From positions 318,430-382,429 of the forward strand of contig NZ_RCVZ01000003.1 in the NCBI RefSeq assembly GCF_003668575.1: a DNA stretch of 64,000 nucleotides, in the 5' to 3' direction. Below the pieces are notes generated by a model. The model had not been told where the DNA came from. It ran no database searches and was given only the letters and a program-made list of their open reading frames with translations. Origin of the DNA: Falsibacillus albus (GTDB lineage: Bacteria; Bacillota; Bacilli; Bacillales; DSM-25281). Made by a program: the position numbers and the translations under genes. Each line of letters begins with the position of its first letter. The first letter of the stretch is position 1. Below are positions 34,927 to 44,277 of the stretch, in pieces.

Positions 34927-36495
34927 TTACTGTCCGCCGCCGCCAAACTGATTCATTAGATAGGTGGCTTGCTGGTTGGATTTTTGGATCGCCTGCTCCA
35001 TCGCCGTAAATTGGCGGTAGTAGCGGTCTTCTACATCTTTCATGCGGTCATTGAAACTGTCTATTTGATCGGTTAAGCTGTTCAAATCTCGCCCGATAGT
35101 AAATGTATTATTGACGCTGGATGTCTTACCAGCCTTTTGCTCGATTCCATCCATCGTTTTTTGAATCGTATCACGAAGCCTTCTTGCAATTCCCTTATCA
35201 CTAGTTGTCGCCCCATCTTTGGCAAACAGCTCGTAGATTCCATTCGGATCCTTCGAAATGGCTTCCTTCAACTTGTCTGGATCAATGACGAGCTTCCCTT
35301 TATCCAAAAAATTGCTCGAAGTGGTGATGCCGATTTGGGCTAATTGACTAAAAGTAGATGAAGTCCCATTCACCGGAGAATAGAAATCATTCCTCATTTG
35401 ATTCAAACCGCTTGAAAGGACGGAATCGTTATAAAGCGTCCCTTGTTTCGCCTTTTCATCCCAAAGCTCTGCTTCCTTATCAGACATTGCATCCCTCTGC
35501 TCAGTCGTCAATGGAGGGTAGTCACGATTTTTCCGCTCATCGATTTTTCCGTTCACATTTTCAATGAGCTTGTTGTATTCATCAACAAATTTTGTGATAG
35601 AGTCCAAGATATTATCAACGTCTGGAGAGGAAGAAAAATTGGTAGTTCCTGCTTCTTTCAGCGTGAATTCCACTCCATTAATGGAAAAGGTGTTGCTTGA
35701 ACGCGTCGTTTTTAACCCATTAAAGGTAAACGATGCATCTACACCTTTAGTGCCCGATGCTTGACCGTTCGCATCTGTTGTTCCGTTCGCAGCATCATTT
35801 GTAAGATTCAAATGTAAGAAATTTGTCAAAAAGGAGTCAGCTGAATCAGTCAATTGAATTTCAGCAACATCATTCCCGGAAGCATCCTTTGCGTTTCCCG
35901 TATTCTTTGCAGTCATTGCTACAGTATTTGTGCCGCTATCATAAAACATGCTGACACCAAATTGCTTATTTATTTTGCTAATTAAACTATTCAGCGTTTC
36001 CTGAGTTGGATCAAACGTTAATGCCTGACTGGAAGTGTCTAGCTTCCCATCACTTCCGATTGAATCGATTTTGATAGTTTGAGTAGCCGTAAATCCATAA
36101 TCACTCAGCTTTTTTGTTGGATCAATCGGAGCACTGCTGGCATCGAGAATAGAACTACTGCTATGCATCGTTGCTGCAGAAGCAATACTACCGACATCCA
36201 ATGTTCCAGAAAAATCACCGGTAGAGCTTAGGTTGCGAATGAAAGCTACATTTTCATTCGAAGTGTTTATCGTCTTTTGAATAAATGTATTCTGCTTCAT
36301 TACGCCATCAAAAATATTATTGCTGAAATCAAACAAAGATTTATTCACATCGCGGTAATCATCGCGCTGCCATTCCAAATAGGTTTTCTTTTGGTTCATC
36401 TTATCAAGCGGCATTTTTTCCGCTTTCATCAAATCTTTGACCATTTGGTCGATGTCCATACCGCTGGCCAAACCGCTGATTCTCAACGTACTCAT
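34927..36495 (-). CDS. fliD: Flagellar filament cap protein FliD (HAP2)
   Basis: 522 residues. Forms the cap under which flagellin subunits fold. Seen: conserved N-terminus STLRISGLASGMDIDQMVKD, a flagellin-IN-like motif near NTFSINGVEFTLKEAG (about 258-273), and the C-terminal helix with YYRQFTAMEQAI. Ribosome site AAGGAG lies upstream. Spacing to flaG is 15 bp. Confidence 0.95.
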   Translation of the reverse strand: MSTLRISGLASGMDIDQMVKDLMKAEKMPLDKMNQKKTYLEWQRDDYRDVNKSLFDFSNNIFDGVMKQNTFIQKTINTSNENVAFIRNLSSTGDFSGTLDVGSIASAATMHSSSSILDASSAPIDPTKKLSDYGFTATQTIKIDSIGSDGKLDTSSQALTFDPTQETLNSLISKINKQFGVSMFYDSGTNTVAMTAKNTGNAKDASGNDVAEIQLTDSADSFLTNFLHLNLTNDAANGTTDANGQASGTKGVDASFTFNGLKTTRSSNTFSINGVEFTLKEAGTTNFSSSPDVDNILDSITKFVDEYNKLIENVNGKIDERKNRDYPPLTTEQRDAMSDKEAELWDEKAKQGTLYNDSVLSSGLNQMRNDFYSPVNGTSSTFSQLAQIGITTSSNFLDKGKLVIDPDKLKEAISKDPNGIYELFAKDGATTSDKGIARRLRDTIQKTMDGIEQKAGKTSSVNNTFTIGRDLNSLTDQIDSFNDRMKDVEDRYYRQFTAMEQAIQKSNQQATYLMNQFGGGGQ

Positions 36496-36510
36496 GTGAA
36501 AACAGCTCCT

Positions 36511-36864
36511 TTATATCTTTTTATCCACCATCAACCCTAGGAACTCCGTCATCGCCGCATACATATCCAGCATTTTTTTGGATGGGATTTCCTTAATGAC
36601 CTCTTGGGTTTTATCATCAACAATCGTGACATAATATTCCTTTAGCTTATCATGAAATTCAAATTTCAAATGTGTGTTTGATGCTGAAACAAAATCATTC
36701 ATGCTATTGATGATTTTTTCTAATTTATCTTTTGTGACTTCTTGTTTGCTATCAACTTGCTGTGATTGAACCGGTTCAGCTGCCTTAGATTCTGTAGTCT
36801 CTTTTTGAACCGTTCCTGAATTTAACACGACATTGGGCGTTTGCCCCTGCAACCGTTCAATCAT
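36511..36864 (-). CDS. flaG: FlaG family protein (YvyC)
   Basis: 117 residues. Seen: variable N-terminus, then the FlaG core (LKFEFHDKLKEYYVTIVDDK, EVIKEIPSKKMLDMYAAM). FlaG proteins affect filament length. First gene of its operon, downstream of a sigma-D promoter. Confidence 0.9.
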   Translation of the reverse strand: MIERLQGQTPNVVLNSGTVQKETTESKAAEPVQSQQVDSKQEVTKDKLEKIINSMNDFVSASNTHLKFEFHDKLKEYYVTIVDDKTQEVIKEIPSKKMLDMYAAMTEFLGLMVDKKI

Positions 36865-36900
36865 TACACGATCCCCTTTTTATAATTGTTCTATTTATTA

Positions 36901-36926
36901 TATCGGCTCTTTTTCATTAGTTTTAA
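36901..36926 (-). promoter_or_regulatory. Sigma-D promoter of flaG-fliD-fliS-fliT
   Basis: On the minus strand TAAA (36926-36923), 14 bp, GCCGATAT (36908-36901), matching the flagellar sigma-D consensus TAAA-N14-16-GCCGATAT. It is about 37 bp upstream of the flaG start. Confidence 0.85.
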
Positions 36927-36930
36927 TAGA

Positions 36931-36967
36931 AAAAAGGGTTGAGAAAATCATTTTCCTCAAACCCTTG
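36931..36967 (-). terminator. Terminator of the giant flagellin-like gene
   Basis: AAGGGTTTGAGGAAAAT pairs with GATTTTCTCAACCCTT and runs into TTTTTT on the minus strand. Confidence 0.82.
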
Positions 36968-36971
36968 ACAA

Positions 36972-39900
36972 TTATTTAAGAAGCTCCAACACTTGTACTT
37001 GAGACTGTTTAATCTGCGAAGCCATAGCTTGCTGCGCTTGGCTTAATATTTGCTGCTTCACCATTTCCATTGCTCCCTTTGCAATATCTCCATCTTGAAT
37101 CCTGCTCATGGAAGCGGTAGTCGTTTCTTCATTAATGGATAACATCTTTGCCATATGATCTAGCGTATTCTCGACTGCTCCAACGCAACCTAATTCCTTT
37201 AATACAAAATCTAGAGCATGATCAATGACTCCAAGTCCTTTTTCTGCATCTTTTTGATTTCGAACACATACAATGCTGGTCTCACGGAGCATATTATCAA
37301 AAGAAGAAATTTGAACATTGTAGTTCTGGCCCGCATTTGCGCCAACTTGGTAGGTAAAAGAATTTGGTTCATACCCTAAACCTATCCTTGCTCGGTAATC
37401 TACTTTGACATCATGGCTGCCTAAATTAAGTGTTAAAGCTTCAGGTTTCAAAACAACTTTATTATTTTCCAACATAAACTTATCTTTGCTTATTTCAGTT
37501 CCATCAATAGAAACAGTTAATTGGTCTGGATCAATGTCAGAGTTCATTAAATCCATAGGCGTTTCATGCTCGCAATAAGGATCAAAATAATGATTGGGCA
37601 TATTGTTGTTTAAAGGAATTTCAATGGAATCAAAATATTGAACTTGAAGGGACACCGACCCAGTTCCATTCGAAATATCAGGTCTAGCATTGCCAACAAT
37701 CTCTACCTTTTCCCCATTTACATAGTATCCGTCACTAGAGGATGAAACCGATTTTTGTATTTCTTGCCCATTTATCAATACTTTATTTACATAAGAATTC
37801 GGAGGAATCGATTCATTCAGTGCACTGGATGTTAATGAATATACTTGGAAATCGCCAGTATTATCATCTTTTGTCGGCCTATATGATCCATGCAAAGATA
37901 AGGTTTGGGAGCCTGTGTCATAAGTATATCCATCATCCTTATCGAATGGAACTTCGACTCCATTCTGATAAACACGTATTGCCCTTGGTTGGGTTTGTGT
38001 TGATACCCCGTAATCCAATGTAGAAGGATTCAGCCGGAAATCATAGGAATCATTACCAACGATTGTAGCTGGTGATTCATATACATAATATACTTCGACA
38101 TCTGGATTGGAATAATTCCCTGCATCAGGACGTGCATCCCCATACAACTCGATTTTATTTGTTCCATTATTATAATAGAATCCGTTGCTCTTCGTTGAAT
38201 CATAATTTATTTCAATCCCATCTACAATCACTTTCATGGTAGAAGGACTTCCTGTACCATACGTCTCAGGATCATGAGTTAAAGGAACCTCTACTCTATC
38301 GTCAAATCGATCAATATCACCGTTTGCAGCGATCATTTGAATGGTATAGCGATCCCCTACGTCAGGACGGCTCATACCATATAGTTCGAGTGTATTTGTA
38401 GCAGGATTATATTGATACCCATCCACATTGGAATAGGAAATTTCTTCTCCTGAATTTCGATAAACACGGATGGAGCTTGGTGAGACATTGCTTCCTAAAT
38501 AATAGATTTCAGGGAAGTCGTTTAATTTAATGCCATACACCTGATCTGATGTACTGGAATTATCCTTGATGTATTCAATAGAGATCAAAGGGTTGGTGGC
38601 AAGATCCGGGCGTGCATCTCCGTACAAGCTTATTTTTCCATTTTCATATGTATAGCCATTCGTTTTCGTTGAATCGTAAGCGATTTCTGTTCCACCTACA
38701 TAAACCCGAATCGATCGATTTGCTGTAAGATCCGAATCAGTCAGATTGTAAGTATCAATCCCTGATGCGATATTAAAGGTCGGAATGCCATTGCGTGAAT
38801 CATGATCGTCCAAATATTCCACTGAGACACTTTCATTGTATGCCGGTCGCAAATCCCCATAAAATTCAATTTTTCCCGAAGTGGCATCAACATATACTCC
38901 ATTCGTACCCTCTACATCACTAGGCCGTGCAGCAAGCAATTGACTTTGGCCAACAGAGATACCCCCTACTGTTATTTTTAATGACCGCGGACCATTCTCA
39001 CCATGCATATTATAAATCTCTGCGCCGGCTGGAATAGATGTAGTGAAGACATCATTTTGAGAGCCGTCTGAGTTAAAGGAAAAAGAATAATAATCCTGGG
39101 CATCGTCATTCCCTTCATTCCCAATGATCGCATCACCGAAGAACGTCACATTACTTCCGCTGATTGTGTAATAGCCTCCAGATGGCGACAAGCCCGAACC
39201 ATCCCAATAAGTTAATACCCTTGGTCCATCATCATTTACCTTTTGGATGGTCAGAGAAGCATCTGAGGTATTCAAATTATATAAATTTGGTGTTCCAGGC
39301 AGGGACATCGAATTATTGGTTGGCGGTAAGTTTAATGTGTCCGTTTCCGGTATCACCGGCGCCGGACTACCTGAAACAGTTTTAGTAAAGAGATTTACAT
39401 CTACTTTTTGAATATTTCCTTCATCATCTGAAAATACAAAGGAAGTATTTCCGCTTCCATCGACAATCGGCGAAAAACTGAATCCCCCGCTGCCATCATT
39501 CCCATTATAAGACGTATAAACCTGATAGTTAGACCAAGAACTTGTTGATGAAGACCGTTTATCTAAATAAAGGGATGAACCCGAAAATCGAAGTCTCATC
39601 AAACCGTTATCGCTTACCATTTTCTGACCTGCTCCTGGCACACCTATATTCTCCACCGGATCCGAGGATCCATCTGATGGCACTACATACTGTCCGCCAT
39701 CCCGGCTTGAGGAAAAGAGAATGGAAGTCCCATCAGATGACCATCGAGGGGTATGATCAGCGACCGTCGTTCCCACATAGGATACAGGAGTTTCCGTAAT
39801 TGTAGAAGTGGATGGGTTCAATATTTGTGGATTATAATCCGTTTGGATATCAGGTGGTGTAATTCGGTTATAGCCAACATGATTCATTTTAACATCAACG

Positions 39901-40424
39901 AAACTTGTTTCAGATGTCTTTGAGAGTTGAATCACTTTATCTGCAGTGCGGTTTTCATAAATAAAGTCACTTGGTGTTTTATTCGATAAAATTTTCATGC
40001 CATTGAAGGTAGTATGATGAACAATTTCGCTCAAGTTCATTTTTAATTGATCGACTTCGTTTTGGATGGCTACGGTATCAGCAGATGTTAATGAAGATGA
40101 ATTTCCATTTACCTCTGTATTCGTTCCATTCATCGCTTGAACGGTGAGCTCACGCATACGCTGCATGATACCGGTAATCTCCTGCATAGCTCCATCTGCC
40201 ACCTGCGCCAACGAATGAGCATCCTGAACGTTCCGGATGGCCTGGTGGCTCCCCCGTACCAACGCCCGCATTTTCTGGCTGATCGCCAACCCAGATGAAT
40301 CATCTGCAGCAATCCGAATCCGCTGCCCTGTCGCCAGCTTTTCCAACGTTTTCTGCAACTTCGTTTCCGTCCGCTTCATTTTATTCGTTAACAATTTATC
40401 CAATCCGGTTCCTGTGATTAACAT
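36972..40424 (-). CDS. Giant flagellin-like protein with propeller-like and repeat domains
   Basis: 1150 residues, about three times hag. Ends are flagellin-like: 1-170 (KLATGQRIRIAADDSSGLAI, MQRMRELTVQAMNG) and about 1023-1150 (FTYQVGANAGQNYNVQIS, SRIQDGDIAKGAMEM, SQVQVLELLK). The N-terminus starts MLITGTGLDK rather than MRINHN. Between them is a PD40-like stretch (about 222-345; HTPRWSSDGTSILFSSSRDG), then eight degenerate repeats of about 80 residues (380-1012) with the signature LYGDARPD at 429 (degenerate), 522, 601, 682, 761, 845, 911 and 993 (degenerate). Three cysteines (951, 1053, 1080) are unusual for a flagellin. Probably exported and built into or onto the filament; the repeats may be adhesive or structural. 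Between hag and flaG. Confidence 0.85.
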   Translation of the reverse strand: MLITGTGLDKLLTNKMKRTETKLQKTLEKLATGQRIRIAADDSSGLAISQKMRALVRGSHQAIRNVQDAHSLAQVADGAMQEITGIMQRMRELTVQAMNGTNTEVNGNSSSLTSADTVAIQNEVDQLKMNLSEIVHHTTFNGMKILSNKTPSDFIYENRTADKVIQLSKTSETSFVDVKMNHVGYNRITPPDIQTDYNPQILNPSTSTITETPVSYVGTTVADHTPRWSSDGTSILFSSSRDGGQYVVPSDGSSDPVENIGVPGAGQKMVSDNGLMRLRFSGSSLYLDKRSSSTSSWSNYQVYTSYNGNDGSGGFSFSPIVDGSGNTSFVFSDDEGNIQKVDVNLFTKTVSGSPAPVIPETDTLNLPPTNNSMSLPGTPNLYNLNTSDASLTIQKVNDDGPRVLTYWDGSGLSPSGGYYTISGSNVTFFGDAIIGNEGNDDAQDYYSFSFNSDGSQNDVFTTSIPAGAEIYNMHGENGPRSLKITVGGISVGQSQLLAARPSDVEGTNGVYVDATSGKIEFYGDLRPAYNESVSVEYLDDHDSRNGIPTFNIASGIDTYNLTDSDLTANRSIRVYVGGTEIAYDSTKTNGYTYENGKISLYGDARPDLATNPLISIEYIKDNSSTSDQVYGIKLNDFPEIYYLGSNVSPSSIRVYRNSGEEISYSNVDGYQYNPATNTLELYGMSRPDVGDRYTIQMIAANGDIDRFDDRVEVPLTHDPETYGTGSPSTMKVIVDGIEINYDSTKSNGFYYNNGTNKIELYGDARPDAGNYSNPDVEVYYVYESPATIVGNDSYDFRLNPSTLDYGVSTQTQPRAIRVYQNGVEVPFDKDDGYTYDTGSQTLSLHGSYRPTKDDNTGDFQVYSLTSSALNESIPPNSYVNKVLINGQEIQKSVSSSSDGYYVNGEKVEIVGNARPDISNGTGSVSLQVQYFDSIEIPLNNNMPNHYFDPYCEHETPMDLMNSDIDPDQLTVSIDGTEISKDKFMLENNKVVLKPEALTLNLGSHDVKVDYRARIGLGYEPNSFTYQVGANAGQNYNVQISSFDNMLRETSIVCVRNQKDAEKGLGVIDHALDFVLKELGCVGAVENTLDHMAKMLSINEETTTASMSRIQDGDIAKGAMEMVKQQILSQAQQAMASQIKQSQVQVLELLK

Positions 40425-40496
40425 GTTTCCCCTACACTCCTCTCTATCTGTTTCCTGGTGTCTATTAATTTTTGTTTAATAATTAAAGAGCCTATA

Positions 40497-40525
40497 AAAA
40501 TACTCCCATGTTCAGGGAGTATTTT
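40497..40525 (-). terminator. Second terminator between hag and the giant flagellin gene
   Basis: Perfect arms AAAATACTCCC (40497-40507) and GGGAGTATTTT (40515-40525). Confidence 0.8.
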
Positions 40526-40594
40526 GTCACATTATTAATATCGGAATAAACCAGAAAATGTTAATGGTGTTTTCCAGTTAAAAGTAAGAGAACT

Positions 40595-40626
40595 AAAAAA
40601 GAGAATTCCCTAAGGAACCCTCTTTT
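40595..40626 (-). terminator. Terminator of hag
   Basis: AAAGAG / CTCTTT stem with inner TTCC/GGAA pairing, followed on the minus strand by TTTTTT, 13 bp after the hag stop. Confidence 0.72.
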
Positions 40627-40638
40627 CTATAGCAAATA

Positions 40639-41883
40639 TTAACGTAACAATTGAAGAACACCTTGTGGCTGTTGGTTAGCTTGAGCCAACATAGCTTGAG
40701 CAGCTTGAGAAAGAATAGAGTTCTTCGTTTGATTCATCATTTCTTTCGCCATGTCAACGTCACGGATACGAGACTCAGCAGCTGTTAAGTTTTCGCTTGA
40801 AGTGTTCAAGTTGTTGATTGTATGCTCTAAGCGGTTTTGTACAGAACCTAATTTTGAACGTTCAGCTGACACTTTTTGTGTAGCTTCATCGATTACTTTA
40901 ATTGCAGTTGCTGATTGACTTTCAGTGCCCACTTGAAGGTTTCTTACTCCTAAAGTATCAGCCCTCATATCTTTAATAGACAAGTTCAAAGTTTGACCAG
41001 TATTTGCGCCTATTTGAAAGTTTGAACTTCCATCTGCATGATCATTTTCAGCAGTAGTAGTTGTACTAAAGTTTGAAAGTGCATTTGAAGCAGCTTCTTT
41101 GCGTACTCCAGCACTACTTTTCACTTCGAAAGATAAACCATTTACTTGTCCAGATGTTCCTGCATTTGCTGCTGTAACTACCATTGCACCTGCTGTTGTT
41201 GCTACAGAAGCCACTCCACCACCAGCGACAGCTGAAAGTGTATCGGTTATACTGCTTAAAGAATCAGAAGTAATATCAGAAACAGTAAAAGTAGAAGATT
41301 TCTGTGAGCCATTTATGGACCATGTAGCTGTGACAACGTCACCGTTTGCAAGTCCAAGATTATTTCCATCTTTATCAACTAAACTATCCAATGTTGTTCC
41401 ATCAGCATTGGATGCATTCATGTTATTAGTTAAAACTTGTGTTGTAGAAGTCGTTGCACCATCTGCATCACCGTTTAAAAGCTTCTTAGTATTAAACTCA
41501 GTTTGGTCACCAATACGTTGAATTTCATCACCAAGTTGCGTTATTTCATCTTGGATGTTTTTACGATCTTGAGTAGTGTTGGTATCATTGGAAGATTGAA
41601 CAGCCAATTCACGCATACGTTGAAGGATGCTATGAGTTTCGTTTAATGCACCTTCTGCAGTTTGAATCATTGAAATTCCATCTTGAGAGTTGCGGGATGC
41701 TTGATCCAAGCCACGAATCTGCCCTCGCATCTTTTCCGAGATTGCTAAACCAGCTGCATCGTCGCCTGCACGGTTGATGCGAAGTCCTGAAGATAATTTC
41801 TCCATGGATTTTGATTGTGCATTAGATGCACTATTCAATTGACGATAAGTGTTAAGTGCTGCAATATTGTGATTAATTCTCAT
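40639..41883 (-). CDS. hag: Flagellin (Hag)
   Basis: 414 residues. Main filament protein. Seen: MRINHNIAALNTYRQLN, KLSSGLRINRAGDDAAGLAI and LQRMRELAVQSSND in the D0/D1 N-terminal part; a Thr/Ala/Ser-rich central domain (about 140-290); and C-terminal SAERSKLGSVQNRLEHTINN with ANQQPQGVLQLLR. The leader has a CsrA-type hairpin and a sigma-D promoter, and csrA-fliW lie immediately upstream, so the FliW-CsrA translational feedback known from B. subtilis should operate. Confidence 0.96.
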   Translation of the reverse strand: MRINHNIAALNTYRQLNSASNAQSKSMEKLSSGLRINRAGDDAAGLAISEKMRGQIRGLDQASRNSQDGISMIQTAEGALNETHSILQRMRELAVQSSNDTNTTQDRKNIQDEITQLGDEIQRIGDQTEFNTKKLLNGDADGATTSTTQVLTNNMNASNADGTTLDSLVDKDGNNLGLANGDVVTATWSINGSQKSSTFTVSDITSDSLSSITDTLSAVAGGGVASVATTAGAMVVTAANAGTSGQVNGLSFEVKSSAGVRKEAASNALSNFSTTTTAENDHADGSSNFQIGANTGQTLNLSIKDMRADTLGVRNLQVGTESQSATAIKVIDEATQKVSAERSKLGSVQNRLEHTINNLNTSSENLTAAESRIRDVDMAKEMMNQTKNSILSQAAQAMLAQANQQPQGVLQLLR

Positions 41884-41907
41884 TACTATTTTCCTCCTTG
41901 AATTTGG

Positions 41908-41927
41908 GGTTCACTTCCTTGTGAACC
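41908..41927 (-). promoter_or_regulatory. CsrA-binding hairpin in the hag leader
   Basis: On the minus strand GGTTCACAAGGAAGTGAACC folds into a 7-bp stem with AAGGAA in the loop; ACAAGGAAGT is close to the CsrA consensus ACARGGAUGU. The hag ribosome site AAGGAGG follows 18 nt later as a probable second site. CsrA bound here would block ribosome entry. Confidence 0.8.
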
Positions 41928-41985
41928 AGTTAAATTTTGTGGTCGTTCAACAGTAGGCCTCCTGCTGAATTTCCTTACAGTAGTT

Positions 41986-42011
41986 ATATCGACACCGTTC
42001 GATGGGGTTTA
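41986..42011 (-). promoter_or_regulatory. Sigma-D promoter of hag
   Basis: TAAA (42011-42008), 14 bp, GTCGATAT (41993-41986) on the minus strand, one mismatch to GCCGATAT. Confidence 0.82.
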
Positions 42012-42034
42012 ATAGTTTTTGAGAATTTTTTTGC

Positions 42035-42259
42035 TTATTTTTCTGTTTTCGGCAATATATTCAAGAGATTGGCGATTCCAGTTGATGCCTCTTCATTTTC
42101 CTGACCGATTTCCAAATAGATTTCCTTGCGGTGAACCTCAATGTGCTTTGGAGCGTTGATGCCGATTTTGACTTGGTCTCCTTTGATTCCGACCACTGTG
42201 ATTTCGATCTCCTCACCGATTTTGATGCTTTCTCCATTTTTCCTTGTCAGCACGAGCAT
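42035..42259 (-). CDS. csrA: Translational regulator CsrA
   Basis: 74 residues. RNA-binding dimer that represses hag translation and is held by FliW. Seen: [33 protein letters not shown]. It starts 5 bp after fliW. Confidence 0.95.
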   Translation of the reverse strand: MLVLTRKNGESIKIGEEIEITVVGIKGDQVKIGINAPKHIEVHRKEIYLEIGQENEEASTGIANLLNILPKTEK

Positions 42260-42263
42260 ATGA

Positions 42264-42707
42264 TCACCCCTTCGAAGCTGGAAGCTTTTTGAATATGTAC
42301 TGCTTCGTATTGTATTCCGTCTGTGTGAGGATCATTTGCTTGGCCTGCTGGTTGGCGAGGTTAAAAATAATCGGAGCCTGAAGATTAGCAGTACTTTTTT
42401 CAAAAGGATCCTTTACGGTCACAATAACCATTACGGCAACATCTTTTTCATTCTTCAAAGAGATTTGATCCAAGGTTCCGGGATCAACCTTGAAATCGTA
42501 GTCCTTTTCAAAATAGAATGGATTGGTCAAGACAAACGCTAGATCGGTAGTTTCTGTGGATTGCAAAATTTGAAACAAAGGATTGTCTTCCAATGGAAGA
42601 AGGATGAACTTCTTTTCATTTAAAAAACCTGGAATGCCGTTCACGAAATACCAGACTTCTTCTTGGGCAATTTCCATTACTCCATGATATTTTGTATTAA
42701 TCTTCAT
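42264..42707 (-). CDS. fliW: Flagellar assembly factor FliW
   Basis: 147 residues. Binds flagellin and CsrA in turn, linking filament export to hag translation. Seen: [20 protein letters not shown] and the FliW core [17 protein letters not shown]. Confidence 0.93.
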   Translation of the reverse strand: MKINTKYHGVMEIAQEEVWYFVNGIPGFLNEKKFILLPLEDNPLFQILQSTETTDLAFVLTNPFYFEKDYDFKVDPGTLDQISLKNEKDVAVMVIVTVKDPFEKSTANLQAPIIFNLANQQAKQMILTQTEYNTKQYIFKKLPASKG

Positions 42708-42727
42708 TTTTCACATTCCTTTTCTTC

Positions 42728-43288
42728 TTATTGGATATTAACAAAATCAACTTGCAGATTGGCCTTTTGCCTTAATCCAATTTCTACATTCCCTGGTCGG
42801 TAGTTAATGAATGGTTTATGGATTTGTGTGTTTATGTCTACATTTTGAGACTGGGCATCAATATTTACTTGCCCTGGTTGAAAATGAACCTTTACTGAAA
42901 AGTTGGAAGGGATAAACCCAATATTGTAATCGTATTGAGGAGGCTCACTATTTCTTTCTGCCTGAGCTATCAGGGCACCTCGCCCATTTTCGATTCTCAT
43001 TAATTCATCGCCCTCCTGTGAAGTCTGGGCTATGTTTTCCAAACATGCTTGACTGCCGTTTTGGGCCTCGTCACTTATATACCTTAATACGCTTTTTAAA
43101 TTCATATCTGCCCACGCCTGGGACTGGTCGATTGTCAGCTGGGAGGGTGTCGTTCTCATTGTCAATTTCGCATTTTCCTGATGAATCTCCATGTCGGCTT
43201 TTGGCTGTTCAATGGTTTGAGCGGATGGAGTGCTTTGAATAGAAATTTTTGCTGACTGTGATTGCATTCTTATTTGCGGGACACTCAT
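42728..43288 (-). CDS. yviE: DUF6470 family protein (YviE-like)
   Basis: 186 residues. Cytosolic-looking protein with no signal peptide; its hydrophilic repeats (SQSAKISIQSTPSAQTIEQP, AKLTMRTTPSQLTIDQSQAW) suggest a beta-rich first half. Position between flgL and fliW matches yviE in B. subtilis. Role unknown. Confidence 0.85.
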   Translation of the reverse strand: MSVPQIRMQSQSAKISIQSTPSAQTIEQPKADMEIHQENAKLTMRTTPSQLTIDQSQAWADMNLKSVLRYISDEAQNGSQACLENIAQTSQEGDELMRIENGRGALIAQAERNSEPPQYDYNIGFIPSNFSVKVHFQPGQVNIDAQSQNVDINTQIHKPFINYRPGNVEIGLRQKANLQVDFVNIQ

Positions 43289-43353
43289 GGTTCATCACCT
43301 CAAATTGGAAAAGCTATTCTTAGAGAATAGCTTTTGATTTAAAGAGTATGTTA

Positions 43354-44262
43354 CTATCGCAGAAAATCCATTAACGATGGCTGTATGATCCGAGCACCGA
43401 CACTTAATGCCGCTCGCTGGACACTTTCTTCTGCTTTTAGATTCGTGATGACTTTTTCAATGTCGGCGTCTTCATTATCGGACATCACTTTGTTGGCGAT
43501 AACCTCCTGTTCGTCGACGCGGTTTTCCATCAGTTGGATCCGGTTCATACGTGCACCAAGCTCCGAGCGTGCGTCCGTAACATTTTGAAGATGCCCATCC
43601 AATTTTCCTAGTTCAGCATTGATGTCATCCCCTGTTGAATTGGGATCACTCAGTTTATTGATTAAGTTGTCGATGTCGCCAAAAAGTCCTGAAGGCGGTG
43701 TAGTCGAGTTGTCCAGTGTGAAAACCTTCGAAGGATCAGCATTGACCTGAATATAGACCCCTTTTGAAAGTTCAATCTTCACCGGGTTGTTGTTCGTGGA
43801 AACAGTCGGTGGGGTTGTAGTTAGATCAACCGGCTGCTCTGTTGTGTCCGTTCCATTGAACAAATATTTATCCCCAAACTTCGTATTGGCAATTTGGACA
43901 AGCTGCTCCTTTAATTGAGTGATCTCCTGCTTAATTCCGTCACGCTGCGAGGCATCATACGTGTCGTTGCTCGCTTGGACGGTCAATTCGCGGATCCGCT
44001 GAAGTGCCTGTGTCGCTTTGTCCAAGGAGGAGTCCGAGTTTTCGTTCCAGTTGTACGCTTCACTGAAATTGCGTTTAAACTGTTCGACCTCCTGCAGATT
44101 GTTCCGGTAAGAAATCCCCTTCATGGCGACGACGGGATCGTCTGATGGACGGTTGATCCTTTTGCCGGTAGCGAGCTGATCCTGATATTTCCCCATGTTT
44201 TCATAGCTATTCGTTAAGTTTTTCAGCATATTTGCCGACAGCATATTTTGTGTGATTCTCAT
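43354..44262 (-). CDS. flgL: Hook-filament junction protein FlgL (HAP3)
   Basis: 302 residues. Flagellin-like junction protein. Seen: MRITQNMLSANMLKNLTNSY, QLATGKRINRPSDDPVVAMK, LQRIRELTVQASNDTYDASQ and a C-terminal AALSVGARIIQPSLMDFLR. Confidence 0.95.
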   Translation of the reverse strand: MRITQNMLSANMLKNLTNSYENMGKYQDQLATGKRINRPSDDPVVAMKGISYRNNLQEVEQFKRNFSEAYNWNENSDSSLDKATQALQRIRELTVQASNDTYDASQRDGIKQEITQLKEQLVQIANTKFGDKYLFNGTDTTEQPVDLTTTPPTVSTNNNPVKIELSKGVYIQVNADPSKVFTLDNSTTPPSGLFGDIDNLINKLSDPNSTGDDINAELGKLDGHLQNVTDARSELGARMNRIQLMENRVDEQEVIANKVMSDNEDADIEKVITNLKAEESVQRAALSVGARIIQPSLMDFLR

Positions 44263-44277
44263 TTAATGGTCACCTGC

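Noticed and set aside
36972-40424. Giant flagellin-like gene as a flagellinolysin (metallopeptidase flagellin)
   Set aside because: No HExxH motif is seen in the central region; the pattern is PD40-like plus repeats.
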